This document shows, piece by piece, positions 9,335 to 17,929 of a stretch of DNA of 53,253 bases. The notes beneath the pieces were generated by a model. It had not been told where the DNA came from, made no database searches, and was given only the letters and a program-made list of their open reading frames with translations. Numbering within the stretch: the first letter of the stretch is position 1; each line of letters begins with the position of its first letter. A program made the translations under genes and the position numbers. Source of the stretch: Bacteroidales bacterium (GTDB lineage Bacteria; Bacteroidota; Bacteroidia; Bacteroidales; P3); NCBI GenBank assembly GCA_017522065.1, contig JAFXAD010000038.1, positions 1 through 53,253 of the forward strand, in the 5' to 3' direction.

Positions 9335-9382
9335 GAATATGACAAAAAGAGTGGACAATATATCTGTACTGCCGAAAATTAG
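9335..9382 (+). pseudogene. Remnant of a duplicated lipoprotein 3' end
   Basis: An open stretch reading EYDKKSGQYICTAEN then stop. It matches, residue for residue in spacing, the end of the preceding lipoprotein (DFDEVTGIYTCTAIR). No start codon or upstream part of the gene remains, so this is most simply the tail of a tandem paralogue lost by deletion. Confidence 0.6.
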
Positions 9383-9724
9383 AATTAACGGGACTTAAAC
9401 ATTGACGGAAGTCCATTTGTCTAACCAGTGTTGACGTAAATGGTCGACGCACAACAATAGAAAGGATCCCAACGCCTATGGACAAATAGAAGTCTCACTC
9501 ATAAAAATATGCGCCAATGAAATGAGGCAATGACATTGAGGGCACTCGGGTAAGGACGGTCACATAACTCACAAACGCTTCCGTCCTACCCTGCGGATGC
9601 CCAAGGCATAGAACAATATTCCACACCACAACAATAACGGAGAAATGTTGATTCTATTGTGTGATAATATTACGCAGCATATAGCGTTAACAAAAAAGAG
9701 TATTTAACCATAAAAAACTATGGA
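9383..9724. other. Intergenic stretch without recognised genes
   Basis: No open frame with coding character, RNA gene or strong hairpin was seen on either strand. The sequence is unremarkable except that it lies between a decayed gene tail and a solitary lipoprotein, consistent with a deletion scar. Confidence 0.5.
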
Positions 9725-10768
9725 ATGAACAAATTACCTAAATTAATAACTATTGTAACTATTACAATTTTCTCCATTTTTTCTTCATGCAAAAAAGATA
9801 TTATTGATTTTGGAGATAGCATAACCCCTATTGTAAGTAAAGATCAAGCGAACTACATACCCAAATATGAATCACTTTCAGAGGTTTTTAATCGTATTGT
9901 AACCATAAACAATGCTGATAGCATTGATTATATTGTACACTATGAGGATAGTTGTGGTTACCGATCTATCGGCCTTATTTCTGATTTAGTATATGATACA
10001 TTGAATATAGAATCACACTGTTCTGACTTTGATTCCTTATTGCTATTTTTCAATCAACACAATGATGTTCTAGATACAATTTGGGATGGAGGAGATTTTT
10101 ATGTTGAGCCAAAATATGATGGCAACTTTTTTAGACACGTTGCAAATATTGACGGACTATTTCGCATAGGGGACACTATTGTAAGAATCTTTAAAAAGAC
10201 TACAATTGCAGCTCACATTAACGATATCAACACTTTGCTTGCTCTTGAAACTGGCAATGAAGATTTAAAGGATTCTGATTTATTCTATCTTGCGAAGACA
10301 ACTCCTTCTTCATATTACCCTCCTTATTTTGACCACCTTAGATGCCGCGGTATGAGACTGAAAGGCGACACTACAGGTCATACACCCAACAATTCGTTAC
10401 ACGACAGACGAGTTAAACTAAAAACCGAATGGTATTTTGATGTTGCCGGGAACCTTAATCCTACATGCAACAATTACGCATATGTCATGACTCTGAAGGC
10501 CTTTAAAAAAACACGTGTATGTTTCATAGCGATTAAAAGCAATATCAGTTACAAATGGGACATTGTTTTTCATTGGTTTACACCCAGTATGCAATGGTAT
10601 GTGGAAACAAAAACATATGGATGGCACACTGATTACAAACATAAAGTACAGAAAATTATTTTTCAGCGTGACTGCTGCGACATTTTGGGTGTTAATGGAG
10701 TACATCACAATGGTTTATCAATCCAAACATATGCCCCCAACTCAGGAGTTCTTACAATTACACAATAA
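9725..10768 (+). CDS. Lipoprotein of unknown function
   Basis: 347 residues beginning with a lipoprotein signal (Cys22 in IFSSCKKD). I do not recognise the family. The central part is acidic with many Asp/Tyr. The C-terminal third contains RRVKLKTEWYFDVAGN and a run of aromatic beta-strand-like segments (WDIVFHWFTPSMQWYVETKT), so a beta-rich surface-exposed domain is likely. DNA is clearly AT-richer than the housekeeping genes, suggesting acquisition. The next gene follows after 11 bases. Confidence 0.65.
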   Translation: MNKLPKLITIVTITIFSIFSSCKKDIIDFGDSITPIVSKDQANYIPKYESLSEVFNRIVTINNADSIDYIVHYEDSCGYRSIGLISDLVYDTLNIESHCSDFDSLLLFFNQHNDVLDTIWDGGDFYVEPKYDGNFFRHVANIDGLFRIGDTIVRIFKKTTIAAHINDINTLLALETGNEDLKDSDLFYLAKTTPSSYYPPYFDHLRCRGMRLKGDTTGHTPNNSLHDRRVKLKTEWYFDVAGNLNPTCNNYAYVMTLKAFKKTRVCFIAIKSNISYKWDIVFHWFTPSMQWYVETKTYGWHTDYKHKVQKIIFQRDCCDILGVNGVHHNGLSIQTYAPNSGVLTITQ

Positions 10769-10779
10769 TCCTTAAAACT

Positions 10780-11340
10780 ATGGTCAAAAAAAACCTTTTG
10801 TGCATTATTATGGCTGTTTTATCTGTCAGTCTAAAAGCACAGCAGACTAATGAAAACAGATTAAGTATTGACTATTCATTTTCGCAACATCAGCATTTGG
10901 TCAACTTGACTGATAACGGAAATGTGAAGTACACCAACCAAAACGCAATCTGCATCTCGTACGGCAGACTGACTTCTGATAATTTGGAGGCTGGTGTTTA
11001 TTGCGGTATTCTTTTCGCAGAATACCACGTCTCCGACGACCCTAACACTCTGACTGACCGGTTGGTCTTTTCTCCAGGGGTGTCGTTGAGCTATCATCTC
11101 CTACCAAAAATGAACATCCCATCCGAGCACATTGACATTACTCTGGACAATATTGTCGGAGGCACATTTGCCAAAGGATGCAAACTGGAATACGGTATCG
11201 GTCTCGGAATCCATTACTACCCTTTCAATCATTTCGGGATTAATGCCTCCGCCCTTTTTGGTAATTTCACTATTGCACGATTGGGGGCAACCAGCACCAG
11301 TAATTTTCAGTTGAAAACCGGTTTGTCGTGGAGGTGGTAA
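10780..11340 (+). CDS. Small outer-membrane beta-barrel protein
   Basis: 186 residues with a signal peptide (about 1-20, cleavage after LKA). The mature protein consists of alternating amphipathic strands (RLSIDYSFSQH, AICISYGRL, LEYGIGLGIHYYPF, IARLGATSTSNFQLKTGLSW) and ends in a Trp-containing last strand, the usual pattern of a small eight-stranded barrel. Paired with the preceding lipoprotein (11-base gap), so the two may act together at the outer membrane. No specific family recognised. Confidence 0.6.
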   Translation: MVKKNLLCIIMAVLSVSLKAQQTNENRLSIDYSFSQHQHLVNLTDNGNVKYTNQNAICISYGRLTSDNLEAGVYCGILFAEYHVSDDPNTLTDRLVFSPGVSLSYHLLPKMNIPSEHIDITLDNIVGGTFAKGCKLEYGIGLGIHYYPFNHFGINASALFGNFTIARLGATSTSNFQLKTGLSWRW

Positions 11341-11350
11341 GTCCTTAACC

Positions 11351-11447
11351 CCTGACGCTGCCAACACACATTAATTTAGGGAACAATTATAGTTTCCTAA
11401 AATCCATTTGCGGCGGATTTGTAATCCGACGCCCGTTACAACAAAAA
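11351..11447 (+). repeat. Hairpin-containing repeat, copy R1 (left of secreted cassette)
   Basis: Begins CCTGACGCTGCCAACACACA and ends CCGTTACAACAAAAA. It shares both ends and a central hairpin with copy R2 at 17001-17077. The hairpin is TTTAGGGAAC (11375-11384) pairing with GTTTCCTAAA (11392-11401), with one G-T pair. R1 carries an extra insert before its right end containing a second inverted repeat, CGGATT-TGT-AATCCG. The two copies are direct repeats flanking three secreted-protein genes. Confidence 0.75.
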
Positions 11448-11464
11448 GGAACAGATATGACCTT

Positions 11465-11625
11465 TAACGAGCCCTCCCGCATGTCCGGTGCCGATGCGGG
11501 TTAGGGCCATGAAAGATGAAGGATGCCTCCGGCGGGAGGTGCGGCACAGGGGGTCTGCCAGTCCTCTCCGCGCCAACCCGCCCCTCCGGCATCCGAGGCA
11601 CCATAAGGATAACCTGCAAGGGTAA
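11465..11625. other. GC-rich, hairpin-rich non-coding patch
   Basis: A sharply GC-rich block inside an AT-rich gap. It contains CCCT-CCCGCAT pairing with ATGCGGG-TT-AGGG (about 11470-11504) and GCCTCC-GGCG-GGAGGTGC. The minus-strand open frame through it is Arg/Cys/Gly-rich and looks like a shadow. It does not match tmRNA, RNase P, SRP RNA or a cobalamin riboswitch as far as I can judge. It may be a structured RNA or a REP-like repeat. Confidence 0.4.
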
Positions 11626-11670
11626 CGTAAGAAACCAAAAAAAATTATCAAACCCTTAATCTTTAAAAAA

Positions 11671-13257
11671 TTGAAAAGAACTGTATTTTTCTTATTATTT
11701 CTCACTGCTATATTTTATACTATAGCACAAGGACCAGGCATCGTTCAGCCTAGTATAGGCATTTCCTATAGGTCTTATGAGACAGTCGTCAGAAACTACA
11801 ATTCCGACTATAATATTGTGATGGACTATGGGGAAGACCCTGGCGGAGTTAATCCGCCACACATAATCACATATTCCTCATTCTATATTCAGAAAACCAA
11901 TACAGGCACCCTTACCCATCTTTTTCGGCTGCCTTTCGGCTACAATGTTCACGATGTACGCTTTGTAACACTGCGCAGAAAAAGCGACACAACCCAATCG
12001 GTGGATTTCTGCTGTTTCTGCGGAACAAGATACACTTATGTAGGAGAAGCATATGGTTACACAATAGGCAACGAGCCAGGATACGTATACACTATTATCG
12101 ACAGCACCGGCTTTGCAGGCTTCTTTGCCATGCCGGACGCCATTGCAGCAGATATAGACCCCTCCGCACCCACCAGTGCAACGGCAAAAGTGCGTGATGT
12201 AGAGGGTATGGCATCATTATATCGCATGACATGCTATGCCGAGGGGTACTGCTATTATCTGAATGGTTCTGCTTTTTGGGACAACGCAGTGCTTGACATG
12301 ATTGGCATTGAAGACACTGTAGGGGTACACCCTTGTTTTGTAAGAGCAAAATTCTACCCCGACTATAACGACACCATTCTATGGGACAACAACCTGCGAT
12401 ATAACACAAGCAGTAACGAGATACTCTGCGATGTTACAGGAACAAACAATTATACTGTAACCGTTTCGCGATACAAAAACAATAATCATGATGTGATTAC
12501 CAGACACAGCATAAAAGAGACATGGAGATATCTTGGAGGTCGCCAACTTAACAGCACAATCAAACACATGGACTGGGATGCGTTGACAATATGCGGGGAT
12601 AAGACGGATGATAGCTATTCAATCGTTTTTAACGATTCTCTTCGACTCTGCAATATTTTTGAAAACCGATACGCTATTGCACTAAATGTCACTTCGCTGA
12701 ACTTAGGCGGTATACTTACATACAAGTTCGATATACTGAACAATGGCAATGAAAGTTCATGTGCCGAAGGTGCATACGAAAAGACAGATGTTACCCGATT
12801 GAGGGAACTAATCTATTTGCCGCACAATAAATTTACAGCCACACTTGTGTCAAACGACAACCAATCATATTCAACAACTCGGATAAACACATGGAATGTG
12901 GGAGAATGTTCAATACCGGTAAATACAATTACAACACTAAACAAGTACCATCAGTCAGCAACACCTTATTTCAACAACAATACGGAAAGCCTGCTATGGG
13001 GACTTACTTCAACTGTTAGCCAAGAGCCTTTTTTTCTCATGAACTATGAAATGCCCACTAACGGATACAGCAATGATGATTGTGCCCAAAAGGATAAAGA
13101 TAATGCACTGCCGTCAGAAATAGGCAATAATGGTTCCTCGTTACCGTTACAAATTACGATGAGGTTACCGTACGATTCTCATAAATACCCGGTATCATTT
13201 CTCGGCTTTGCGCCATATCGTCTTTCATTGGAGCAAAACTGCATAGGAAACAATTAG
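11671..13257 (+). CDS. Large exported protein, function unknown
   Basis: 528 residues. The start is TTG at 11671, because it is the only codon giving an intact signal peptide (KRTVFFLLFLTAIFYTIAQ) and no ATG is available upstream. The mature protein is Tyr/Asn-rich with YNVHDVRFVTLRRKSD, FCCFCGTRY and later RAKFYPDYNDTILWDNNLRY, the kind of beta-rich repeat-free surface protein common in gut Bacteroidales. No clear T9SS C-terminal domain; it ends SLEQNCIGNN. It is the first gene in the repeat-bracketed cassette, 25 bases before the next secreted protein. Confidence 0.7.
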   Translation: MKRTVFFLLFLTAIFYTIAQGPGIVQPSIGISYRSYETVVRNYNSDYNIVMDYGEDPGGVNPPHIITYSSFYIQKTNTGTLTHLFRLPFGYNVHDVRFVTLRRKSDTTQSVDFCCFCGTRYTYVGEAYGYTIGNEPGYVYTIIDSTGFAGFFAMPDAIAADIDPSAPTSATAKVRDVEGMASLYRMTCYAEGYCYYLNGSAFWDNAVLDMIGIEDTVGVHPCFVRAKFYPDYNDTILWDNNLRYNTSSNEILCDVTGTNNYTVTVSRYKNNNHDVITRHSIKETWRYLGGRQLNSTIKHMDWDALTICGDKTDDSYSIVFNDSLRLCNIFENRYAIALNVTSLNLGGILTYKFDILNNGNESSCAEGAYEKTDVTRLRELIYLPHNKFTATLVSNDNQSYSTTRINTWNVGECSIPVNTITTLNKYHQSATPYFNNNTESLLWGLTSTVSQEPFFLMNYEMPTNGYSNDDCAQKDKDNALPSEIGNNGSSLPLQITMRLPYDSHKYPVSFLGFAPYRLSLEQNCIGNN

Positions 13258-13282
13258 AAAAAAATATTAAATGTAAAATATT

Positions 13283-15013
13283 ATGAAAACACTTGCAAAA
13301 AACCTTGTTCTTGTCATATTGTCTGTATACTGCTATACCGCTGCGGCACAGTCGCTAATACCATGTACGGATTGCGACACAATACCATCCAGATATGAAA
13401 AATACTACTATACCGAATGGTACGACCAGGTGCCGATGTACGGAGTAACCGACAGCTGCTGGTACGAAACATACTTGACTACTTCTGCCGGTGGCCCCGT
13501 TGCAATATGGGGGTATGCCAACCAGCCCATGCTTGTGAGAGGCCTTGTTGCACTGGTGGACCCTTATGCAGGCCACATACCGTTTGTACAACCGACGAAA
13601 CTGCCCGAACACCTTTACCTATACCAGCTAACGATGAAGGACTCCTCGTGGACCGGCACTCCTACCCCGTGGGCCGTCACAATAGACCTGCAGCTGTTGG
13701 ATTCTGTGCGCTGGGATACGGTAAAGCCCCACTGGATGCCGGTGGAACAGGGAGGCTTAGCGCCGGTCACGCAGTATTTTTATGCTTACGAGTGCTATTT
13801 CAAAAACCCCGTATATGTTGATACGGACTTCTATATTCAAGGCACAGATCGCAGCAATGTTCCCGTATACGACTCTGTACAGGGTTACTACCTCATAAAC
13901 TTTTCCGAGTATATCCCCACAGCATATGTACACATTAGAAGAGAGGTGCATCCCGACAAGGGAGTATGGGATGACGACTGCCCGCGTCCGATTGCAGAAG
14001 ACTCTCCGTTATGGGATCTTACACGCGGCCATTGTGCGATATATACCGGTGGCGTGGGCTGGCACTGCCCCTGGCCCAACAACTACTATGGAATGTATCT
14101 ACCCATTGTCGACCAGCTGAATATTGATGTGGATGTCGACTCCGCCATACACGGCGAGGCAATTGGCGGCGGACGCTACCCCATAGGCTGGTACGACACC
14201 ATTACCGCCGTGCCCGCCTTCGGCTACAGGTTCCTGCACTGGAACGACGGCAGCACCGACAACCCGCGAATCATCCACCCCTACGGCGACACATCGTTCA
14301 CGGCATACTTCACACTGGCGGAGCACTATATGCTTGAAGTCCTGTCCGCCAACGATGAAACGGGAGTCGTTGTTGGAGGAGGGCCATACCCCGAGAACCA
14401 GCCCGCAACCATTACTGCCGTGCCGGCACACGGCTTCCGCTTCTCGCACTGGAACGACGGCAACACCGACAATCCGCGCACCATATATGTGACACAGGAC
14501 ACCTCGTTCACAGCCTATTTCGTCGAGAAACCACAATACTCCATCACTGTTGTGTCTGCCGACAGCGAGCTGGGTACTGTCGACGGCGGCGGAATTTACT
14601 ATGAGGGCGACATGACGGTACTGACAGCCACCCCAGCCGACAGCTGCATATTCGACATGTGGAGCGACGGCTACTGGACCAACCCGCGCCATATTACAGT
14701 AACACAAGACTCCTCTTTCATGGCGCTGTTCATCAAACTGGAAGCAGGAGGCGGACAAGAAGGTGTCAGCATGCCGCAGACGCTCAAGTTCAGCCTATCG
14801 CCCAACCCCACCACAGGCAACATCACTGTAGCCACCGACGCTGACGGACACCACCATGCCGACATCTACGACGGCAACGGACGTCGCATAATGTCTGTAG
14901 ACTTCGCCGGCCCGCAGGCCGAGATAGCCACCGCGCCGCTGCCGCACGGCCACTATGTCATTCGCCTGACACACGACGGGCAGTCGGGCACACAGACTTT
15001 TGTGAAGAACTGA
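13283..15013 (+). CDS. T9SS cargo protein with InlB-like (Flg_new type) repeats
   Basis: 576 residues with a signal peptide (ends YTAAAQ). Residues about 60-275 are a Trp/Tyr/Pro-rich domain I do not recognise. About 285-495 hold three tandem repeats of some 70 residues with HWNDGSTDNPR, HWNDGNTDNPR and MWSDGYWTNPR followed by TSFTAYF-like ends, matching the divergent InlB B-repeat family. The last ~75 residues (FSLSPNPTTGNITV, then IYDGNGRRIMS and GHYVIRLTHDG) are a type A T9SS sorting domain. Expected to be exported by T9SS and anchored at the cell surface or released. Confidence 0.85.
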   Translation: MKTLAKNLVLVILSVYCYTAAAQSLIPCTDCDTIPSRYEKYYYTEWYDQVPMYGVTDSCWYETYLTTSAGGPVAIWGYANQPMLVRGLVALVDPYAGHIPFVQPTKLPEHLYLYQLTMKDSSWTGTPTPWAVTIDLQLLDSVRWDTVKPHWMPVEQGGLAPVTQYFYAYECYFKNPVYVDTDFYIQGTDRSNVPVYDSVQGYYLINFSEYIPTAYVHIRREVHPDKGVWDDDCPRPIAEDSPLWDLTRGHCAIYTGGVGWHCPWPNNYYGMYLPIVDQLNIDVDVDSAIHGEAIGGGRYPIGWYDTITAVPAFGYRFLHWNDGSTDNPRIIHPYGDTSFTAYFTLAEHYMLEVLSANDETGVVVGGGPYPENQPATITAVPAHGFRFSHWNDGNTDNPRTIYVTQDTSFTAYFVEKPQYSITVVSADSELGTVDGGGIYYEGDMTVLTATPADSCIFDMWSDGYWTNPRHITVTQDSSFMALFIKLEAGGGQEGVSMPQTLKFSLSPNPTTGNITVATDADGHHHADIYDGNGRRIMSVDFAGPQAEIATAPLPHGHYVIRLTHDGQSGTQTFVKN

Positions 15014-15133
15014 GAAGCCTGCAAGAAACCGGCATTCGTTCGATTCGTGCAATTTGTGTTCGAAAAAGAATCATTAGTGGTTTCTATAAGTGACAACAAA
15101 CTTTTTCTCATTATTTTAGTCGTTACCAAACCC

Positions 15134-16798
15134 ATGAAAACAAAGATATTTATTTCGCTGATAGTTTTTTTTGCACCGCTGGCGGCATATGCCCAGAGTT
15201 TCTCTGAAGTCTCGCCGTCGGGAGACCTGCTTAACTATGAAATCGTTGACGGCTACGCAGTTGTTACAGGCAGGAGCGACTCCATATCGAGTGCCAGCCC
15301 ATACATCGACCTTGAAATCCCAATGACAGTCTCCTGCGACGGTGCTGCACTCACGGTGCGTGAGATTGGCGCCGAGGCTTTCGCATCGGACAAGAAACTG
15401 GCGTCTGTCATTTTTCCGCCCACACTGAAAAGAATCGGCTACAGAGCCTTTGCAGCCTGTTACAGTCTCGGAACGGTAGAGATTCCGCAGACAGTGACGA
15501 TGATAGACGAGAATGCCTTTTTCATGGTTGCCAATGTGGACTACCAAGGCTCTGCCACCGGTGCACCGTGGGGGGCCGCCTTCTGCAACGCCTACAATGC
15601 CGACGGCTGGTGCTATGCCGACAGCACGATGAGGCATCTTGTGCATGCCGCCTGCAGCACCACGGATATTGCCTACCCCGCTACAGTCGACACAATATCG
15701 CCCAGGGCTTTTGTGGGAACAATGGTGGAGGAGATATCCGTCGACGGCAGAGACCCCATGCTGGCCAACCTGAATTTCGCATACTGCCAGAACTTGCGCA
15801 GGGTTTATTATAACTTGGCGTACCCGGAGCCGAGGATATTTGCGGATTGCCCTGTGCTTGAGGAATTGACTCTCGGCAGCAGTGTCAGAAACATCCCCAG
15901 AGACATGTGTATCGACTGCCCCTCGCTGAGGAACATTGCGATTCCGAATTCGGTGCAGCAGATAGGCATATCGGCTTTTGAGGGGTGTACAAGTCTTGAG
16001 AAAGTATTTGTTGGCGACAGCGTGACAATTATAGGTTCCTGGGCTTTCAGAGGATGCACTCGCCTCTGCACCATCCATTTCGGCAGTAGGGTTTCTGTCA
16101 TTGGCAGCAAAAGCTTTGACGGCTGCGACAGCCTGCGCGAGGTCGTGCTGCCACAAAGCATCACACAAATAAGCAACGCCTTTGCGCAGTGCCCTAACAT
16201 CGAAATGCTGGCATGCATGTCCTATTCTCCCCCCAACGGTGTATCATCGCCGTTCGCATCGTGCAGACCCGACATTCCTGTCTGCGTTCCCTGCGGACGA
16301 GGCTATACATACAGCGTCAACTGGCCGACGTTCAGCAACTTCATTTATATGCCGTTTGTGGTAAGGGTAAAATCGGAGGACGAAACACACGGCACAGTGG
16401 AGATGACTGATACGTCTTCCTGTGACGAACACGTTTCCGTAGTGAGTGCGCATGCCGCCAGCGGCTATGTCTTCGACCACTGGAGCGACGGCAGCACAGA
16501 CAACCCGTATGTGGTGCAGCCGGGCGACGGCGAGACCCTCCTGCTGACAGCCCACTTCAAGTCAACCAACGAAATAGGCGCCCCACCTGTTCATGACCCC
16601 ATGCGTGTCTATGCACGCAACGGTGCAGTGGTGGTGGAGAACTGCAATGGCGCAGTGAGCGTCTACGACATCCGCGGACGTCTGATACACACCATGGTCA
16701 GCAGTCAAGGCAGCATCACGATGCCAGTCCCTGCCACTGGAGTGTACATCGTCAAACCCGCCAACGCTCAGGCCCGAAAATGCGTGGTGGTAAAATAG
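15134..16798 (+). CDS. BspA-like leucine-rich repeat secreted protein
   Basis: 554 residues. I place the start at the ATG at 15134, because it gives a proper signal peptide (KIFISLIVFFAPLAAYAQ); an in-frame ATG at 15047 would put 29 non-signal residues in front. The body carries LRR_5/BspA repeats (LRNIAIPNSVQQIGISAFEG, VIGSKSFDGCDSLREVVLP). Near residue 455 one InlB-like repeat (DHWSDGSTDNPYVV) matches those of the preceding gene. It ends with a short T9SS-like tail (VYDIRGRLI, then GVYIVKPANAQARKCVVVK). Likely a surface adhesin; BspA proteins bind host proteins in oral Bacteroidetes, which is family knowledge, not shown here. Confidence 0.82.
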   Translation: MKTKIFISLIVFFAPLAAYAQSFSEVSPSGDLLNYEIVDGYAVVTGRSDSISSASPYIDLEIPMTVSCDGAALTVREIGAEAFASDKKLASVIFPPTLKRIGYRAFAACYSLGTVEIPQTVTMIDENAFFMVANVDYQGSATGAPWGAAFCNAYNADGWCYADSTMRHLVHAACSTTDIAYPATVDTISPRAFVGTMVEEISVDGRDPMLANLNFAYCQNLRRVYYNLAYPEPRIFADCPVLEELTLGSSVRNIPRDMCIDCPSLRNIAIPNSVQQIGISAFEGCTSLEKVFVGDSVTIIGSWAFRGCTRLCTIHFGSRVSVIGSKSFDGCDSLREVVLPQSITQISNAFAQCPNIEMLACMSYSPPNGVSSPFASCRPDIPVCVPCGRGYTYSVNWPTFSNFIYMPFVVRVKSEDETHGTVEMTDTSSCDEHVSVVSAHAASGYVFDHWSDGSTDNPYVVQPGDGETLLLTAHFKSTNEIGAPPVHDPMRVYARNGAVVVENCNGAVSVYDIRGRLIHTMVSSQGSITMPVPATGVYIVKPANAQARKCVVVK

Positions 16799-16869
16799 GA
16801 ACTGACACTTTACATCATCGACCCGCAGAAACAGATTGACGAACTGAAAACAGAAAAATTAAAAATGAT

Positions 16870-16983
16870 ATGAAAAGAAAAGTATTAATAGTAATAGCCG
16901 TTGTAATGTCATGCTGTACCGGATGCAAGAAGCACGAATGTGCCGAACTGTCGTGGACAGACTACAACACGGTGGAGGGGTAG
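16870..16983 (+). CDS. Tiny lipoprotein, possibly a truncated gene
   Basis: 37 residues: MKRKVLIVIAVVMSCCTGCK, then HECAELSWTDYNTVEG and stop. The first part is a lipoprotein signal with lipobox Cys at 15, 16 or 19. The WTDYNTV segment resembles the start of a mature domain in longer Bacteroidales lipoproteins, so this is probably a gene cut short just after that motif. It lies directly before repeat copy R2, and the truncation point is close to the repeat. Confidence 0.5.
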   Translation: MKRKVLIVIAVVMSCCTGCKKHECAELSWTDYNTVEG

Positions 16984-17000
16984 CAAAATAAGGGGGAAGT

Positions 17001-17077
17001 CCTGACACTGCCAACACACATAAATTTAGGGAACTATTGCATTAGTTCCCTAAATTTTAACGCCGTTACAACAAAAA
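17001..17077 (+). repeat. Hairpin-containing repeat, copy R2 (right of secreted cassette)
   Basis: Begins CCTGACACTGCCAACACACA and ends CGCCGTTACAACAAAAA, matching R1 at both ends. The hairpin is a perfect 15-base stem, AAATTTAGGGAACTA (17022-17036) with TAGTTCCCTAAATTT (17043-17057) and loop TTGCAT. R1 and R2 differ inside the arms yet both keep the stem, which points to selection on the structure. It could also act as a terminator for the cassette. Confidence 0.75.
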
Positions 17078-17101
17078 TGATAAAGAGGCGTTATATAAGT
17101 A

Positions 17102-17899
17102 ATGAACCTCCTATCGAAAAACCAACTGAAGAATCTTGCCGCCTACCGGCAGCAGAAACGCTGCGACGAAGAGGGGCTCTTTGTCGTTGAGGGTGTCAAA
17201 CTCTGCACCGAGGCTGTAGCGTCGGACTTCTCCATCCGCACAGTCTGCATGACAAACGACTTTTTGTCAACGGCGGAGGGCAGAAGTATGGCCGGAAGAC
17301 TTGAACAGAGAGGGTGCGAGATTACAGAAGTGACCGACGACCAGCTGGAGCGCCTCAGCAATCAGCGCACTCCCAACAAAGTGTGGATGCTCGTCGAACG
17401 CCATGCCGTCGCGCCAGCCAGCAACGCCAGCCAGCTGACACTCGCCCTCGACCGACTGCAGGACCCCGGCAATCTCGGCACAATACTCCGCTCCGCCGAC
17501 TGGTACGGCATTCGTCACGTCGTCTGCAGCCGCGACACGGTGTCATGCTACAACCCCAAAGTTGTTCAAGCCACCATGGGAGCCATATTCCGCACACGTA
17601 TTGACTATTGCGACCTCGTCGACTATATCTCCGCCGAAAAAAAGAAAGGCACACCTGTCTATGGTGCGCTCCTCGACGGCGACAGCATCTACCATTCAAG
17701 CCTTACGACGCCCGCCATCCTTGTTGTCGGCAACGAAGGCCGGGGGATATCTGCAGCCGTCGCTTCGCTCGTCGACACACGACTTACCATCCCCAATATC
17801 GGCGGAACATGCGAATCGCTCAACGCCGCCACCGCCACCGCCATCCTCCTGTCGGAGTTTTGCAGGTGCAACGGCAAACACATGCCCCCATCCTTCTGA
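17102..17899 (+). CDS. SpoU/TrmH-family RNA 2'-O-methyltransferase
   Basis: 265 residues. The N-terminal substrate-binding part begins NLLSKNQLKNLAAYRQQKRC and contains EGLFVVEGVKLCTEA. The SPOUT core has its three motifs: LDRLQDPGNLGTILRSADW (about 118-136), VVGNEGRGIS (about 203-212) and LTIPNIGGTCESLNAATA (about 225-242), which together form the knotted SAM site. Probably methylates ribose in rRNA (RlmB-like), but the exact site is not deducible. No obvious promoter; it follows repeat R2 closely. Confidence 0.9.
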   Translation: MNLLSKNQLKNLAAYRQQKRCDEEGLFVVEGVKLCTEAVASDFSIRTVCMTNDFLSTAEGRSMAGRLEQRGCEITEVTDDQLERLSNQRTPNKVWMLVERHAVAPASNASQLTLALDRLQDPGNLGTILRSADWYGIRHVVCSRDTVSCYNPKVVQATMGAIFRTRIDYCDLVDYISAEKKKGTPVYGALLDGDSIYHSSLTTPAILVVGNEGRGISAAVASLVDTRLTIPNIGGTCESLNAATATAILLSEFCRCNGKHMPPSF

Positions 17900-17929
17900 C
17901 GCACCCTAATGTTTAAAGAGGTAAAAACG

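Noticed and set aside
11436-11705. Minus-strand 89-residue open frame across the GC-rich patch
   Set aside because: Composition (Arg/Cys/Gly) follows from the GC-rich non-coding sequence, and it overlaps repeat R1 and the next gene's signal peptide.
13283-15013. CRISPR-like or tandem DNA repeat array
   Set aside because: The repeats are protein-level InlB-like modules with diverged DNA, not short identical repeats with spacers; no CRISPR array was seen anywhere in the window.
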